Positions 13,201 through 27,494 of a DNA stretch of 64,000 nt are shown piece by piece. The notes below the pieces were generated by a model that saw only the letters and a program-made list of their open reading frames with translations, had not been told where the DNA came from and searched no databases. This stretch comes from Lepisosteus oculatus (lineage: Eukaryota; Chordata; Actinopteri; Semionotiformes; Lepisosteidae). Position 1 is the stretch's first letter, and the number at the start of each line of letters is the position of its first letter. The translations under genes and the position numbers were made by a program. The DNA lies in contig NC_090709.1 of the NCBI RefSeq assembly GCF_040954835.1, positions 41,052,490 through 41,116,489 on the forward strand. The letters are read 5' to 3'.

Positions 13201-16200
13201 AGTCACACCCATAACATATATAGCCACACCCACAGTCACTGTAACCACACCCACAGTCACACATATAGCCACACCCACGCTCACTATAACCACACCCACA
13301 GTCACACATATAGCCACACCCACGCTCACTATAACCACACCCACAGTCACACCCATATAGCCACACCCACAATCACTGTAACCACACCCACAGTCACACA
13401 TATAGCCACACCCACAATCACTATAACCACACCCACAGTCACACCCATATAGCCACACCCACAATCACAATAACCACACCCACAGTCACACCCATATAGC
13501 CACACCCACAATCACTATAACCACACCCACAGTCACACCCATATAGCCACACCCACAATCACTATAACCACACCCACAGTCACACCCATAACATATAGCC
13601 ACACCCACAGTCACTATAACCACACCCACAGTCACACCCATAACACATATAGCCACACCCACACACCTGCTCGGGCCACCCCAGCATGGCGAAAGGAAAC
13701 AGCGCCGAGGAGAACCACGTGTCCAGGACATCAGGATCTGAAGGCAACAGAGTGACAGGAGAGACGTTTCACTCGCAGTGTTGAGGGTTAGAGGTTCCCT
13801 CAGGCTGGAGTGACCTCAGCTCCAGATCGCTGGGACTCCTGAAATGCCCTGCCTTTTTTAATTATTCACTAATACTGTAGAGACACTCAGTCTGATCACC
13901 TCCAGCTTCACCCTCACACTCCTCCTCCTCCTCAGATCTGTACAGGACTGGAGAGACACTCAGTCTGATCACCTCCAGCCTCACCCTCACACTCCTCCTC
14001 CTCAGATCTGTACAGGACTGGAGAGACACTCAGTCTGATCACCTCCAGCTTCACCCTCACACTCCTCCTCCTCAGATCTGTACAGGACTGGAGAGACACT
14101 CAGTCTGATCACCTCCAGCTTCACCCTCACACTCCTCCTCCTCAGATCTGTACAGGACTGTAGAGACACTCAGTCTGATCACCTCCAGCTTCACCCTCAC
14201 ACTCCTCCTCCTCCTCAGATCTGTACAGGACTGGAGAGACACTCAGTCTGATCGCCTCCAGCTTCACCCTCACACTCCTCCTCCTCCTCAGATCTGTACA
14301 GGACTGGAGAGACACTCAGTCTGATCACCTCCAGCTTCACCCTCACACTCCTCCTCCTCCTCAGATCTGTACAGGACTGGAGAGACACTCAGTCTGATCG
14401 CCTCCAGCTTCACCCTCACACTCCTCCTCACAGTTGATTATTATTCAGGGCAAGCACCAGGGGTTCTAAGGGGGTCTTGCCTTGAGTTAGGGTGATCTCT
14501 TCCTCGGCGATCCCGAACTTCTGGGCTGCTGACCTTCTGACCTCTTCTGCGCTCCGCCCACACATCCACAGGGCGTCGCTGCCCTCCTGGTCAGACACGA
14601 GTTTTGGGGCACACTTGTCAGTCCAGGGGCGCCCACACAGTGACGCGGGTTGGGGGACAGACTGACAGACAGATGGACAGTTGGGGGGGTTGGACACGCA
14701 GAAGGACAGAGCAGGGGGTCAGACACTCAGAAGGACAGAGCAGGTGGACAGACACTCAGAAGGACAGAGCAGGTGGACAGACACTCAGAAGGACAGAGCA
14801 GGGGGTCAGACACTCAGAAGGACAGAGCAGGGGGTCAGACACAGAGGGACAGAGCAGGTGGACAGACACTCAAAAGGACAGAGCAGGTGGACAGACACTC
14901 AGAAGGACAGAGCAGGGGGTCAGACACTCAGAAGGACAGAGCAGGGGGTCAGACACTCAGAAGGACAGAGCAGGGGGTCAGACACAGAGGGACAGAGCAG
15001 GTGGACAGACACTCAAAAGGACAGAGCAGGGGGTCAGACACTCAGAAGGACAGAGCAGGTGGACAGACACAGAGGGACAGATGGGGGGGGGGGGTGGACA
15101 CACAGAGGGACAGAGCAGGGGGTCAGACAGATCAGGCAGGCAGGCAAACGCGGACACACCTCCTTCTGGTCATCTGACCCCGGGAAAGCCACCTGATAGG
15201 CTGGAATCTGGTGGCCCCACCACAGCTGCCTGGAGACGCACCAATCACTGAGAAGACAGGGGGGGAGAGGGGGGCGGGGCCGACTGATGAAGAAGCCATG
15301 TGACCCCAGGCGGAGAACCTGCGTCGGCGCTTCGTCCTCGTCAGCGAGCGAGCGAACGGTTCTGCTCCCAGCGCAGACTGACCATCGGCCCCCCGTCTCT
15401 GCTCACCTGACGCCGGACAGCCAGGTCCTCCAGGTCTTCTTGTGGAAGCCGGGAGTGATGTCCAGCTCCCCGTCCTCCACCGCCTGGGACAGACCGGACA
15501 GCACGCAAGATGGGCTCACCGACACAGTGACTACACGTGCGGACTGAGCACACACAATCTGCCATTTTATCAGCCTGTATCTCTGTCAGTCTCCCCTGTG
15601 TGGATCTCTGTCAGTCTGTCTGTCAGTCTCACCTGTGTGGATCTCTGTCAGTCTGACCTGTGTGGATCTCTGTCAGTCTGTCTGTCAGTCTCCCCTGTGT
15701 GGATCTCTGTCAGTCTCACCTGTGTGGATCTCTGTCAGTCTGTCTGTCAGTCTCCCCTGTGTGGATCTCTGTCAGTCTGTCTGTCAGTCTCACCTGTGTG
15801 GATCTCTGTCAGTCTCCCCTGTGTGGATCTCTGTCAGTCTGTCTGTCAGTCTCCCCTGTGTGGATCTCTGTCAGTCTGTCTGTCAGTCTCACCTGTGTGG
15901 ATCTCTGTCAGTCTCCCCTGTGTGGATCTCTGTCAGTCTGTCTGTCAGTCTCACCTGTGTGGATCTCTGTCAGTCTGACCTGTGTGGATCTCTGTCAGTC
16001 TGTCTGTCAGTCTCCCCTGTGTGGATCTCTGTCAGTCTCACCTGTGTGGATCTCTGTCAGTCTGTCTGTCAGTCTCCCCTGTGTGGATCTCTGTCAGTCT
16101 GTCTGTCAGTCTCACCTGTGTGGATCTCTGTCAGTCTCCCCTGTGTGGATCTCTGTCAGTCTGTCTGTCAGTCTCCCCTGTGTGGATCTCTGTCAGTCTC

Positions 16201-19200
16201 CCCTGTGTGGATCTCTGTCAGTCTGTCTGTCAGTCTCCCCTGTGTGGATCTCTGTCAGTCTGTCTGTCAGTCTCCCCTGTGTGGATCTCTGTCAGTCTGA
16301 CCTGTGTGGATCTCTGTCAGTCTGTCTGTCAGTCTGACCTGTGTGGATCTCTGTCAGTCTGTCTGTCAGTCTCACCTGTGTGGATCTCTGTCAGTCTCAC
16401 CTGTGTGGATCTCTGTCAGTCTGTCTGTCAGTCTCCCCTGTGTGGATCTCTGTCAGTCTGTCTGTCAGTCTGACCTGTGTGGATCTCTGTCAGTCTCACC
16501 TGTGTGGATCTCTGTCAGCCTCACCTGTGTGGATCTCTGTCAGTCTGTCTGTCAGCCTCACCTGTGTGGATCTCTGTCAGCCTCACCTGTGTGGATCTCT
16601 GTCAGTCTGACCTGTGTGGATCTCTGTCAGTCTGTCTGTCAGTCTGACCTGTGTGGATCTCTGTCAGTCTGTCTGTCAGTCTGACCTGTGTGGATCTCTG
16701 TCAGTCTGACCTGTGTGGATCTCTGTCAGTCTGACCTGTGTGGATCTCTGTCAGTCTGTCTGTCAGTCTGACCTGTGTGGATCTCTGTCAGTCTGACCTG
16801 TGTGGATCTCTGTCAGTCTCACCTGTGTGGATCTCTGTCAGTCTCACCTGTGTGGATCTCTGTCAGTCTGTCTGTCAGTCTCACCTGTGTGGATCTCTGT
16901 CAGTCTCCCCTGTGTGGATCTCTGTCAGTCTGTCTGTCAGTCTCCCCTGTGTGGATCTCTGTCAGTCTCCCCTGTGTGGATCTCTGTCAGTCTCCCCTGT
17001 GTGGATCTCTGTCAGTCTGTCTGTCAGTCTCCCCTGTGTGGATCTCTGTCAGTCTGTCTGTCAGTCTCCCCTGTGTGGATCTCTGTCAGTCTGACCTGTG
17101 TGGATCTCTGTCAGTCTGTCTGTCAGTCTCACCTGTGTGGATCTCTGTCAGTCTCCCCTGTGTGGATCTCTGTCAGTCTGTCTGTCAGTCTGACCTGTGT
17201 GGATCTCTGTCAGTCTGTCTGTCAGTCTGACCTGTGTGGATCTCTGTCAGTCTGACCTGTGTGGATCTCTGTCAGTCTGACCTGTGTGGATCTCTGTCAG
17301 CCTCACCTGTGTGGATCTCTGTCAGTCTCACCTGTGTGGATCTCTGTCAGTCTCACCTGTGTGGATCTCTGTCAGTCTCCCCTGTGTGGATCTCTGTCAG
17401 TCTGACCTGTGTGGATCTCTGTCAGTCTGTCTGTCAGTCTGACCTGTGTGGATCTCTGTCAGCCTCACCTGTGTGGATCTCTGTCAGTCTGTCTGTCAGT
17501 CTTCCCTGTGTGGATCTCTGTCAGTCTGTCTGTCAGTCTCACCTGTGTGGATCTCTGTCAGTCTGACCTGTGTGGATCTCTGTCAGTCTGTCTGTCAGTC
17601 TGACCTGTGTGGATCTCTGTCAGTCTGTCTGTCAGTCTGACCTGTGTGGATCTCTGTCAGTCTGTCTGTCAGTCTGACCTGTGTGGATCTCTGTCAGTCT
17701 GTCTGTCAGTCTCCCCTGTGTGGATCTCTGTCAGTCTGTCTGTCAGCCTCGTCTGTGTGCATCTCTGTCAGTCTCACCTGTGTGGATCTCTGTCAGTCTC
17801 ACCTGTGTGGATCTCTGTCAGTCTCACCTGTGTGGATCTCTGTCAGTCTGTCTGTCAGTCTGACCTGTGTGGATCTCTGTCAGTCTCACCTGTGTGGATC
17901 TGTCAGTCTGTCTGTCAGCCTCACCTGTGTGGTTCTCTGTCAGTCTCACCTGTGTGGATCTCTGTCAGTCTGACCTGTGTGGATCTCTGTCAGTCTGTCT
18001 GTCAGTCTGACCTGTGTGGATCTCTGTCAGTCTGTCTGTCAGTCTCCCCTGTGTGGATCTCTGTCAGTCTCACCTGTGTGGATCTCTGTCAGTCTCACCT
18101 GTGTAGATCTCTGTCAGTCTGACCTGTGTGGATCTCTGTCAGTCTGACCTGTGTGGATCTCTGTCAGTCTGACCTGTGTGGATCTCTGTCAGTCTGTCTG
18201 TCAGTCTCCCCTGTGTGGATCTCTGTCAGTCTCACCTGTGTGGATCTCTGTCAGTCTCACCTGTGTGGATCTCTGTCAGCCTCACCTGTGTGGATCTCTG
18301 TCAGTCTGACCTGTGTGGATCTCTGTCAGTCTCACCTGTGTGGATCTCTGTCAGCCTCACCTGTGTGGATCTCTGTCAGTCTGTCTGTCAGTCTCCCCTG
18401 TGTGGATCTCTGTCAGTCTCCCCTGTGTGGATCTCTGTCAGTCTCCCCTGTGTGGATCTCTGTCAGTCTGTCTGTCAGTCTCCCCTGTGTGGATCTCTGT
18501 CAGTCTGTCTGTCAGTCTCCCCTGTGTGGATCTCTGTCAGTCTCACCTGTGTGGATCTCTGTCAGTCTCACCTGTGTGGATCTCTGTCAGTCTCACCTGT
18601 GTGGATCTCTGTCAGTCTCCCCTGTGTGGATCTCTGTCAGTCTGACCTGTGTGGATCTCTGTCAGTCTGTCTGTCAGTCTGACCTGTGTGGATCTCTGTC
18701 AGCCTCACCTGTGTGGATCTCTGTCAGTCTGTCTGTCAGTCTTCCCTGTGTGGATCTCTGTCAGTCTGTCTGTCAGTCTGACCTGTGTGGATCTCTGTCA
18801 GTCTGTCTGTCAGTCTTCCCTGTGTGGATCTCTGTCAGTCTGTCTGTCAGTCTGACCTGTGTGGATCTCTGTCAGTCTGTCTGTCAGCCTCGTCTGTGTG
18901 CATCTCTGTCAGTCTCACCTGTGTGGATCTCTGTCAGTCTCACCTGTGTGGATCTCTGTCAGTCTGTCTGTCAGTCTGACCTGTGTGGATCTCTGTCAGT
19001 CTCACCTGTGTGGATCTGTCAGTCTGTCTGTCAGCCTCACCTGTGTGGTTCTCTGTCAGTCTGACCTGTGTGGATCTCTGTCAGTCTGACCTGTGTGGAT
19101 CTCTGTCAGTCTGTCTGTCAGTCTGACCTGTGTGGATCTCTGTCAGTCTGTCTGTCAGTCTCCCCTGTGTGGATCTCTGTCAGTCTCACCTGTGTGGATC

Positions 19201-20400
19201 TCTGTCAGTCTGACCTGTGTGGATCTCTGTCAGTCTGACCTGTGTGGATCTCTGTCAGTCTCACCTGTGTGGATCTCTGTCAGTCTCACCTGTGTGGATC
19301 TCTGTCAGTCTCACCTGTGTGGATCTCTGTCAGTCTGACCTGTGTGGATCTCTGTCAGTCTGTCTGTCAGTCTCCCCTGTGTGGATCTCTGTCAGTCTCA
19401 CCTGTGTGGATCTCTGTCAGTCTCACCTGTGTGGATCTCTGTCAGCCTCACCTGTGTGGATCTCTGTCAGCCTCACCTGTGTGGATCTCTGTCAGCCTCA
19501 CCTGTGTGGATCTCTGTCAGTCTCACCTGTGTGGATCTCTGTCAGCCTCACCTGTGTGGATCTCTGTCAGCCTCCCCTGTGTGGATCTCTGTCAGTCTCC
19601 CCTGTGTGGATCTCTGTCAGTCTCCCCTGTGTGGATCTCTGTCAGTCTCACCTGTGTGGATCTCTGTCAGTCTCACCTGTGTGGATCTCTGTCAGTCTCA
19701 CCTGTGTGGATCTCTGTCAGTCTGACCTGTGTGGATCTCTGTCAGTCTGACCTGTGTGGATCTCTGTCAGTCTGTCTGTCAGTCTCCCCTGTGTGGATCT
19801 CTGTCAGTCTCACCTGTGTGGATCTCTGTCAGTCTCACCTGTGTGGATCTCTGTCAGCCTCACCTGTGTGGATCTCTGTCAGTCTCACCTGTGTGGATCT
19901 CTGTCAGTCTCACCTGTGTGGATCTCTGTCAGCCTCACCTGTGTGGATCTCTGTCAGCCTCCCCTGTGTGGATCTCTGTCAGCCTCACCTGTGTGGATCT
20001 CTGTCAGTCTGACCTGTGTGGATCTCTGTCAGTCTGACCTGTGTGGATCTCTGTCAGCCTCCCCTGTGTGGATCTCTGTCAGCCTCACCTGAATGGCTCT
20101 CTGTGCCATCTGCTCACAGCGCACAAACCACTGGCTCTTCAGCAGGGGCTCCACAACATCGCCTGAACGACTGAGCGAGAGAAAACGACAAGGAGAGAGA
20201 GAACGATGACCCTTATCAACAGCTCTCCGTTGTTCTCCGCCCAGAAGTGCAAGGATCTACGCCGAGGGTGTTGTCGCTGTGGGGGGGGGTTACCTGCACA
20301 CTGGCAGCACCATGGGGTGCTCCTCGGTGCCCCTGTACAGCCCCCTCTCCTTCAGGGCTGACACCACCCTGTCCCTGGCCTCGAACCTCTTCACTCCCTG

Positions 20401-20434
<34 letters not shown>

Positions 20435-22344
20435 CGGTTAATACAGACACGCCCACAGTCCTCACACCGCGTGTGTGTTGGCGTGCTCGCGGGCGGCGTT
20501 TCGGTGGGGGTTCGGCAGCAGATCGCCGTGGGACCGGAAGGCGTTATGGGGGTGATTGGGTCGGTCCAGTCCGTCACTGGGGTACAGCCCCCCTCTGTCG
20601 CCGACATATTTACAGCTCGCTGTCTGACTGGAAGGCGTTATGGGGGTGATCGGGTCGGTCCAGTCCGTCACTGGGGTACAGCCCCCCTCTGTCGCTGACA
20701 TATTTACAGCTCGCTGTCTGACTGGAAGGCGTTATGGGGGTGATCGGGTCGGTCCAGTCCGTCACTGGGGTACAGCCCCCCTCTGTCGCTGACATATTTA
20801 CAGCTCGCTGTCTGACTGGAAGGCGTTATGGGGGTGATCGGGTTGGTCCAGTCCGTCACTGGGGTACAGCGCCCCCTCTATCGCCGACATATTTACAGCT
20901 CGCTGTCTGACCGGAAGGCGTTATAGGGGTGATCGGGTCGGCCCAGTCCGTCACTGGGGTACAGCGCCCCCTCGGTCGCTGACATATTTACAGCTCGCTG
21001 TCTGACTGGAAGGCGTTATGGGGGTGATCGGGTCGGTCCAGTCTAACACTGGGGTACAGCCCCCCTCTGTCGCTGACATATTTACAGCTCGCTGTCTGAC
21101 TGGAAGGCGTTATGGGGGTGATCGGGTCGGCCCAGTCCGTCACTGGGGTACAGCCCCCCTCGGTCGCTGACATATTTACAGCTCGCTGTCTCAGGAAGGC
21201 GTTATGGGGGTGATCAGGTCAGCCCAGTCTAACACTGGGGTACAGCCCCCCTCTGTCGCTGACATATTTACAGCTCGCTGTCGGACCGGAAGGCGTTATG
21301 GGGGTGATCGGGTCGGTCCAGTCTAACACTGGGGTACAGCCCCCCTCTGTCGCTGACATATTTACAGCTCGCTGTCTCAGGAAGGCGTTATGGGGGTGAT
21401 CGGGTCGGCCCAGTCCGTCACTGGGGTACAGCCCCCCTCTGTCGCTGACATATTTACAGCTCGCTGTCTGACCGGAAGGCGTTATGGGGGTGATCAGGTC
21501 GGCCCAGTCTAACACTGGGGTACAGCCCCCCTCTGTCGCTGACATATTTACAGCTCGCTGTCTCAGGAAGGCGTTATGGGGGTGATCGGGTCGGTCCAGT
21601 CCGTCACTGGGGTACAGCCCCCCTCTGTCGCTGACATATTTACAGCTCGCTGTCGGACCGGAAGGCGTTATGGGGGTGATCGGGTCGGCCCAGTCCGTCA
21701 CTGGGGTTATGAGCCCACCTGCAGCCACGCGCCACAGAGCTCCGTCATGGTGCCGTCACCTCCGATGACGGAGAGCAGGGGCAGGGAGGGGTGTCTCAGG
21801 GAGACCCCGAAGTCCACGTAGTCGTGGGCGGGGGTGACCTTCACCGCCCCTGAGAGAGAGAGAGAGGGAGAGGGAGAGGGAGAGGGAGAGGGAGAGGGAG
21901 AGGGAGAGGGAGAGGGAGAGGGAGAGGGAGAGGGAGAGGGAGAAGGAGGAGAAGGAGGAGAAGGAGAAGGAGAAGGGGAAGGGGAAGGGGAAGGAGAAGG
22001 AGGAGAAGGAGAAGGGGAAGGAGAAGGAGGAGAAGGAGAAGTAGGAGAAGGAGAAGAAGGAGAAGGAGAAGGAGAAGGAGGAGGAGGAGGAGGAGAAGGA
22101 GAAGGAGAAGGAGGGAGGGAGAGGGAGAAAGGGGGAGAGAGGGGAGGTTAGACAAACGCTCGTCCCCGAATTCCCCCATCCAGACCCAGAATTCCCCCGC
22201 CTGCCGGAGAGCAGGAGAACTCCCGGTCCGACAGGAGGGAGGGGCGCACCTGTGCCCAGCTGGGCGTCGACCAGGGGGTCCGGGAGGATGGGCAGCAGGC
22301 GTCCGCTGAAGGGGTGTCTGCACCTGCGGCCCTGGACAGACTGG

Positions 22345-22378
<34 letters not shown>

Positions 22379-25300
22379 GGGGCTGACCGAGTGCCATCTC
22401 TCGGACACACTGACCCACTGACCAACAGGCCCTCCGGAGAGAGTGACCGACCAGCGACCGACCGACCGCCTGCCGAGGCGGGGAGCTCGAATTCTGGGGT
22501 GACTGACCTGGTATCGGGGGTCATCGGGGTGCACGAGAATGGCCACGTCTCCCAACATGGTCTCTGGACGCGTCGTGGACACAGGGATCTCCCCATCTGA
22601 GAGGGACAGGGGCGATTGCAGGGACACCAAACCACAGTGACGTTATCACCGCGCTGAGAGGGAGGAGAACCCCTCAGTCATAGACACACCCCACAGGACA
22701 GGAGACACAGTGAGAGAGAGAGAGGAGAGCACAGAGAATATCCCTCAGTCATAAACACACAACAGGACAGGAGACACAGTGAGAGAGAGGAGATCACAGA
22801 GAATATCCCTCAGTCATAGACACACACCACAGGACAGGAGACACAGTGAGAGCGGGGAGATCACAGAGAATATCCCTCAGTCATAAACACACACCACAGG
22901 ACAGGAGACACAGTGAGAGAGAGAGAGGAGATCACAGAGAATATCCCTCAGTCATAAACACACACCACAGGACAGGAGACACAGTGAGAGAGAGGAGATC
23001 ACAGAGAATATCCCTCAGTCATAGACACACACCACAGGACAGGAGACACAGTGAGAGCGGGGAGATCACAGAGAATCCCTCAGTAATTAACACACAAAAC
23101 AGGACAGGAGACACAGTGAGAGGAGATCACAGAGCATCCCTCAGTCATAAACACACACAACAGGACAGGAGACACAGTGAGAGGAGATCTGAGAGTCCCT
23201 CAGTCATAAACACACACAACAGGACAGGAGACACAGTGAGAGGAGATCTGAGAGTCCCTCAGTCATAAACACACACAACAGGACAGGAGACACAGTGAGA
23301 GAGGGGAGATCACAGAGAATCCCTCAGTAATTAACACACAAAACAGGACAGGAGACACAGTGAGAGGAGATTACAGAGAATCCCTGTCATAGACACACAC
23401 AATAGGACAGGAGACACAGAGAGAGAGAGGAGATCACAGAGCATCCCTCAGTCATAAACACACACAACAGGACAGGAGACACAGTGAGAGGAGATCTGAG
23501 AGTCCCTCAGTCATAAACACACACAACAGGACAGGAGACACAGTGAGAGGGGATCTGAGAGTCCCTCAGTCATAAACACACACAACAGGACAGGAGACAC
23601 AGTGAGAGGAGATCACAGCAAATCCCTCAGTCATAAATACACACAACAGGACAGGAGGCACAGTGAGAGTGAGTGAGAGGAGATCACAGAGAATCCCTCA
23701 GTCATAAACACACACAACAGGACAGGAGACACAGTGAGAGAGAGGAGGTATTACACCGCAGCAGTGCAGGAGAATACTGACCCTGCCCCTCTAAGGGGTA
23801 GGCGAAAGTCACCATGGTCCCGAATTCCACCTTGTCCTCGTATCCCGGGACGGAGAGGAGCGTCCGGCCCGTCAGCTGGACGCTGTCCACCTGCAGCGCA
23901 AACAGTCCCGGGTTCGAGTCACAGATCGATCCAGAAGCGGGTTTCGGGCGCGCGTGGCAGCGATGCAGGTGGACGAGAACGGGCCCGCAGAGTGGGCAGT
24001 CGCCGCCCGTGCGTCTGGTTCGCCGGGGAAGGCAACAGCAGACCCGGCTAATGCATCGGTTCGGACCGCCGCGGACGCTCCGGATCCGGCGGAGTGCTTG
24101 CAGGCTCGTTACACATTAAAGGGGCCTGACAGGAGGGAGCAGCAACGCCTGCCTGCTGCCCGTGCGTCTGGTTCGCCGCGGAAGGCAGCAGCAGACCCGG
24201 CTAATGCGTCAATTCGGACGGGCCGCGCGCGGGGCCTGGAGCGGGCCCAGACGAGTGAGCAGGGACCCGGGGCGAGGGGCGGGGGGGGGGGCGGGGCGTC
24301 TCTCACCTCGATGTCGGAGATGGCGGAGCGCAGAGCGCAGGACCAGTTGACCAGCCGCTGGCTGCGGTAGATGAGACCCGCCTGGTGCAGCTGGAGGAAG
24401 GCCTCAGTCACAGCGTGGGAGAAGGACTGGGGGGGGGGGGGGAGGGGAGAGAGAGAGGGAGGAGAGAGGAGAGAGAGAGAACTCAAATTCAGAAATCTAG
24501 TCCCAGAGTTCCCACACCTGCCAGAATCACAACGGGTCCCAATCCTACTGGGAGAGGGAGGAGGGAACTCAGCTGAACTGGCAGCCCAGTGTGTGATCTC
24601 CTGTCCCAGCCTGAGGAACAGACAGTGAGCCTGTCTCTCAATAATAATAATCCAGTGTGTGACCTCCTGTCCCAGCCTGAGGAACAGACAGTGAGCCTGT
24701 CTCTCAATAATAATAATACAGTGTGTGATCTCCTGTCCCAGCCTGAGGAACAGACAGTGAGCCTGTCTCTCAATAATAATAATACAGTGTGTGATCTCCT
24801 GTCCCAGCCTGAGGAACAGACAGTGAGCCTGTCTCTCAATAATAATACTACAGTGTGTGATCTCCTGTCCCAGCCTGAGGAACAGACAGTGAGCATGTCT
24901 CTCAATAATAATAATCCAGTGTGTGATCTCCTGTCCCAGCCTGAGGAACAGACAGTGAGCCCGTCTCTCAATAATAATAATACAGTGTGTGATCTCCTGT
25001 CCCAGCCTGAGGAACAGTGAGCCTGTCTCTCAATAATAATAATCCAGTGTGTGATCTCCTGTCCCAGCCTGAGGAACAGTGAGTCTGTCTCTCAATAATA
25101 ATAATACAGTGTGTGATCTCCTGTCACAGCCTGAGGAACAGTGAGTCTGTCTCTCAATAATAATAATACAGTGTGTGATATCCTGTCCCAGCTTGAGGAA
25201 CAGTGAGTCTGTCTCTCAATAATAATAATACAGTGTGTGATCTCCTGTCCCAGCCTGAGGAACAGTGAGCCTGTCTCTCAATAATAATAATACAGTGTGT

Positions 25301-26455
25301 GATCTCCTGTCCCATCCTGAGGAACAGTGAGCCCGTCTCTCAATAATAATAATACAGTGTGTGATCTCCTGTCCCATCCTGAGGAACAGTGAGCCTGTCT
25401 CTCAATAATAATAATACAGTGTGTGATCTCCTGTCCCAGCCTGAGGAACAGACAGTGAGCCTGTCTCTCAATAATAATAATACAGTGTGTGATCTCCTGT
25501 CCCAGCCTGAGGAACAGACAGTGAGCCTGTCTCTCAATAATAATAATAGTGTGTGATCTCCTGTCCCAGCCTGAGGAACAGACAGTGAGCCCGTCTCTCA
25601 ATAATAATAATACAGTGTGTGATCTCCTGTCCCATCCTGAGGAACAGTGAGCCCGTCTCTCAATAATAATAATACAGTGTGTGATCTCCTGTCCCATCCT
25701 GAGGAACAGTGAGCCTGTCTCTCAATAATAATAATACAGTGTGTGATCTCCTGTCCCAGCCTGAGGAACAGACAGTGAGCCTGTCTCTCAATAATAATAA
25801 TACAGTGTGTGATCTCCTGTCCCAGCCTGAGGAACAGACAGTGAGCCTGTCTCTCAATAATAATAATACAGTGTGTGATCTCCTGTCCCAGCCTGAGGAA
25901 CAGACAGTGAGCCTGTCTCTCAATAATAATAATACAGTGTGTGATCTCCTGTCCCAGCCTGAGGAACAGTGAGCCTGTCTCTCAATAATAATAATACAGT
26001 GTGTGATCTCCTGTCCCAGCCTGAGGAACAGTGAGTCTGTCTCCCAATAGTGCTCCATCTGTCTACAGTATATGTACAGTAAATATTTTATGACGTGTCT
26101 CTGTTGTAAATGTCTGTAATATGTCTGCAGATTTTATATTAATGTTATTTACCTGGTCCATGGTGAAACGGGCTCGGCTCCAGTCCAGCGACGCCCCCAT
26201 CCTGCGCAACTGGTGATAGATCTCATCTCCCTTCCTGTGAAATACACAGACAGGGACCCCTGAGCGCGCAAACAGGAATCAAAGAGCAAGAGCTGTCAGG
26301 GTGCAAAACAGGAGGCTCTTCTGTACACAGAGGGTGGTGGGGGTGGGGAACGTGCTCTCCAGCCACAGTGTTGAAACCGATACAAGGAAGAGCCACAGAG
26401 ACTTGGAAGAAAGGAAGAGGACCACATTGAGGGACAGCAGGCAGAAAGAGGAGAG

Positions 26456-26495
<40 letters not shown>

Positions 26496-27445
26496 CAGAC
26501 TCACTCGTTCTTCCAGGCCCAGACCTCCTGCAGGAAGTGATCTCGGCTCATGTCCGTCCTGAGTAGACCCTTCTCTCTCAGCAGCTTCTTCTCCACCACC
26601 ACCTGCGAGACACAGGGAGAGCCGGGCTGTACACTCACCTGACACACACACACACTCATCTGACACTGCACTCACACACCTGACACACACACACACTCAC
26701 CCGACACACACACACACACTCATCTGACACTGCACTCACTCACCTGACACACACACACACTCACCCGACACACACACACACACTCATCTGACACTGCACT
26801 CACACACCCTGACACAGACACACACACTCACCTGACACACGCACACGCACTCACCTGACACAGACACAGACAGACAGACACTCACCTGACACAGACACAC
26901 ACACTCACCTGACAAACACAAACCCGACAAGACACAGACACACGCACTCACCTGACACAGACACAGACAGACACACACACACCTGACACAGACACACGCA
27001 CTCACCTGACAAACACAAACCTGACAAGACACAGACACACGCACTCACCTGACACAGACACAGACAGACAGACACTCACCTGACACAGACACACGCACTC
27101 ACCTGACAAACACAAACCTGACAAGACACAGACACACGCACTCACCTGACACAGACACAGACAGACAGACACTCACCTGACACAGACACACGCACTCACC
27201 TGACAAACACAAACCCGACAAGACACAGACACACGCACTCACCTGACACAGACACAGACAGACACACACACACCTGACACAGACACACGCACTCACCTGA
27301 CACAGACACACGCACTCACCTGACACACACACAGTCGACACAGACACACACACACACACACACCTGACACAGACACACGCACTCACCTGACACAGACACA
27401 CGCACTCACCTGACACACACACAGTCGACACACACACACACAGTC

Positions 27446-27494
<49 letters not shown>

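Noticed and set aside
15635-20092. Dozens of plus-strand ORFs with repeated VSLSVSL-type sequence
   Set aside because: Product of the 25/37 bp repeat, antisense to VARS2, with no conserved domain.
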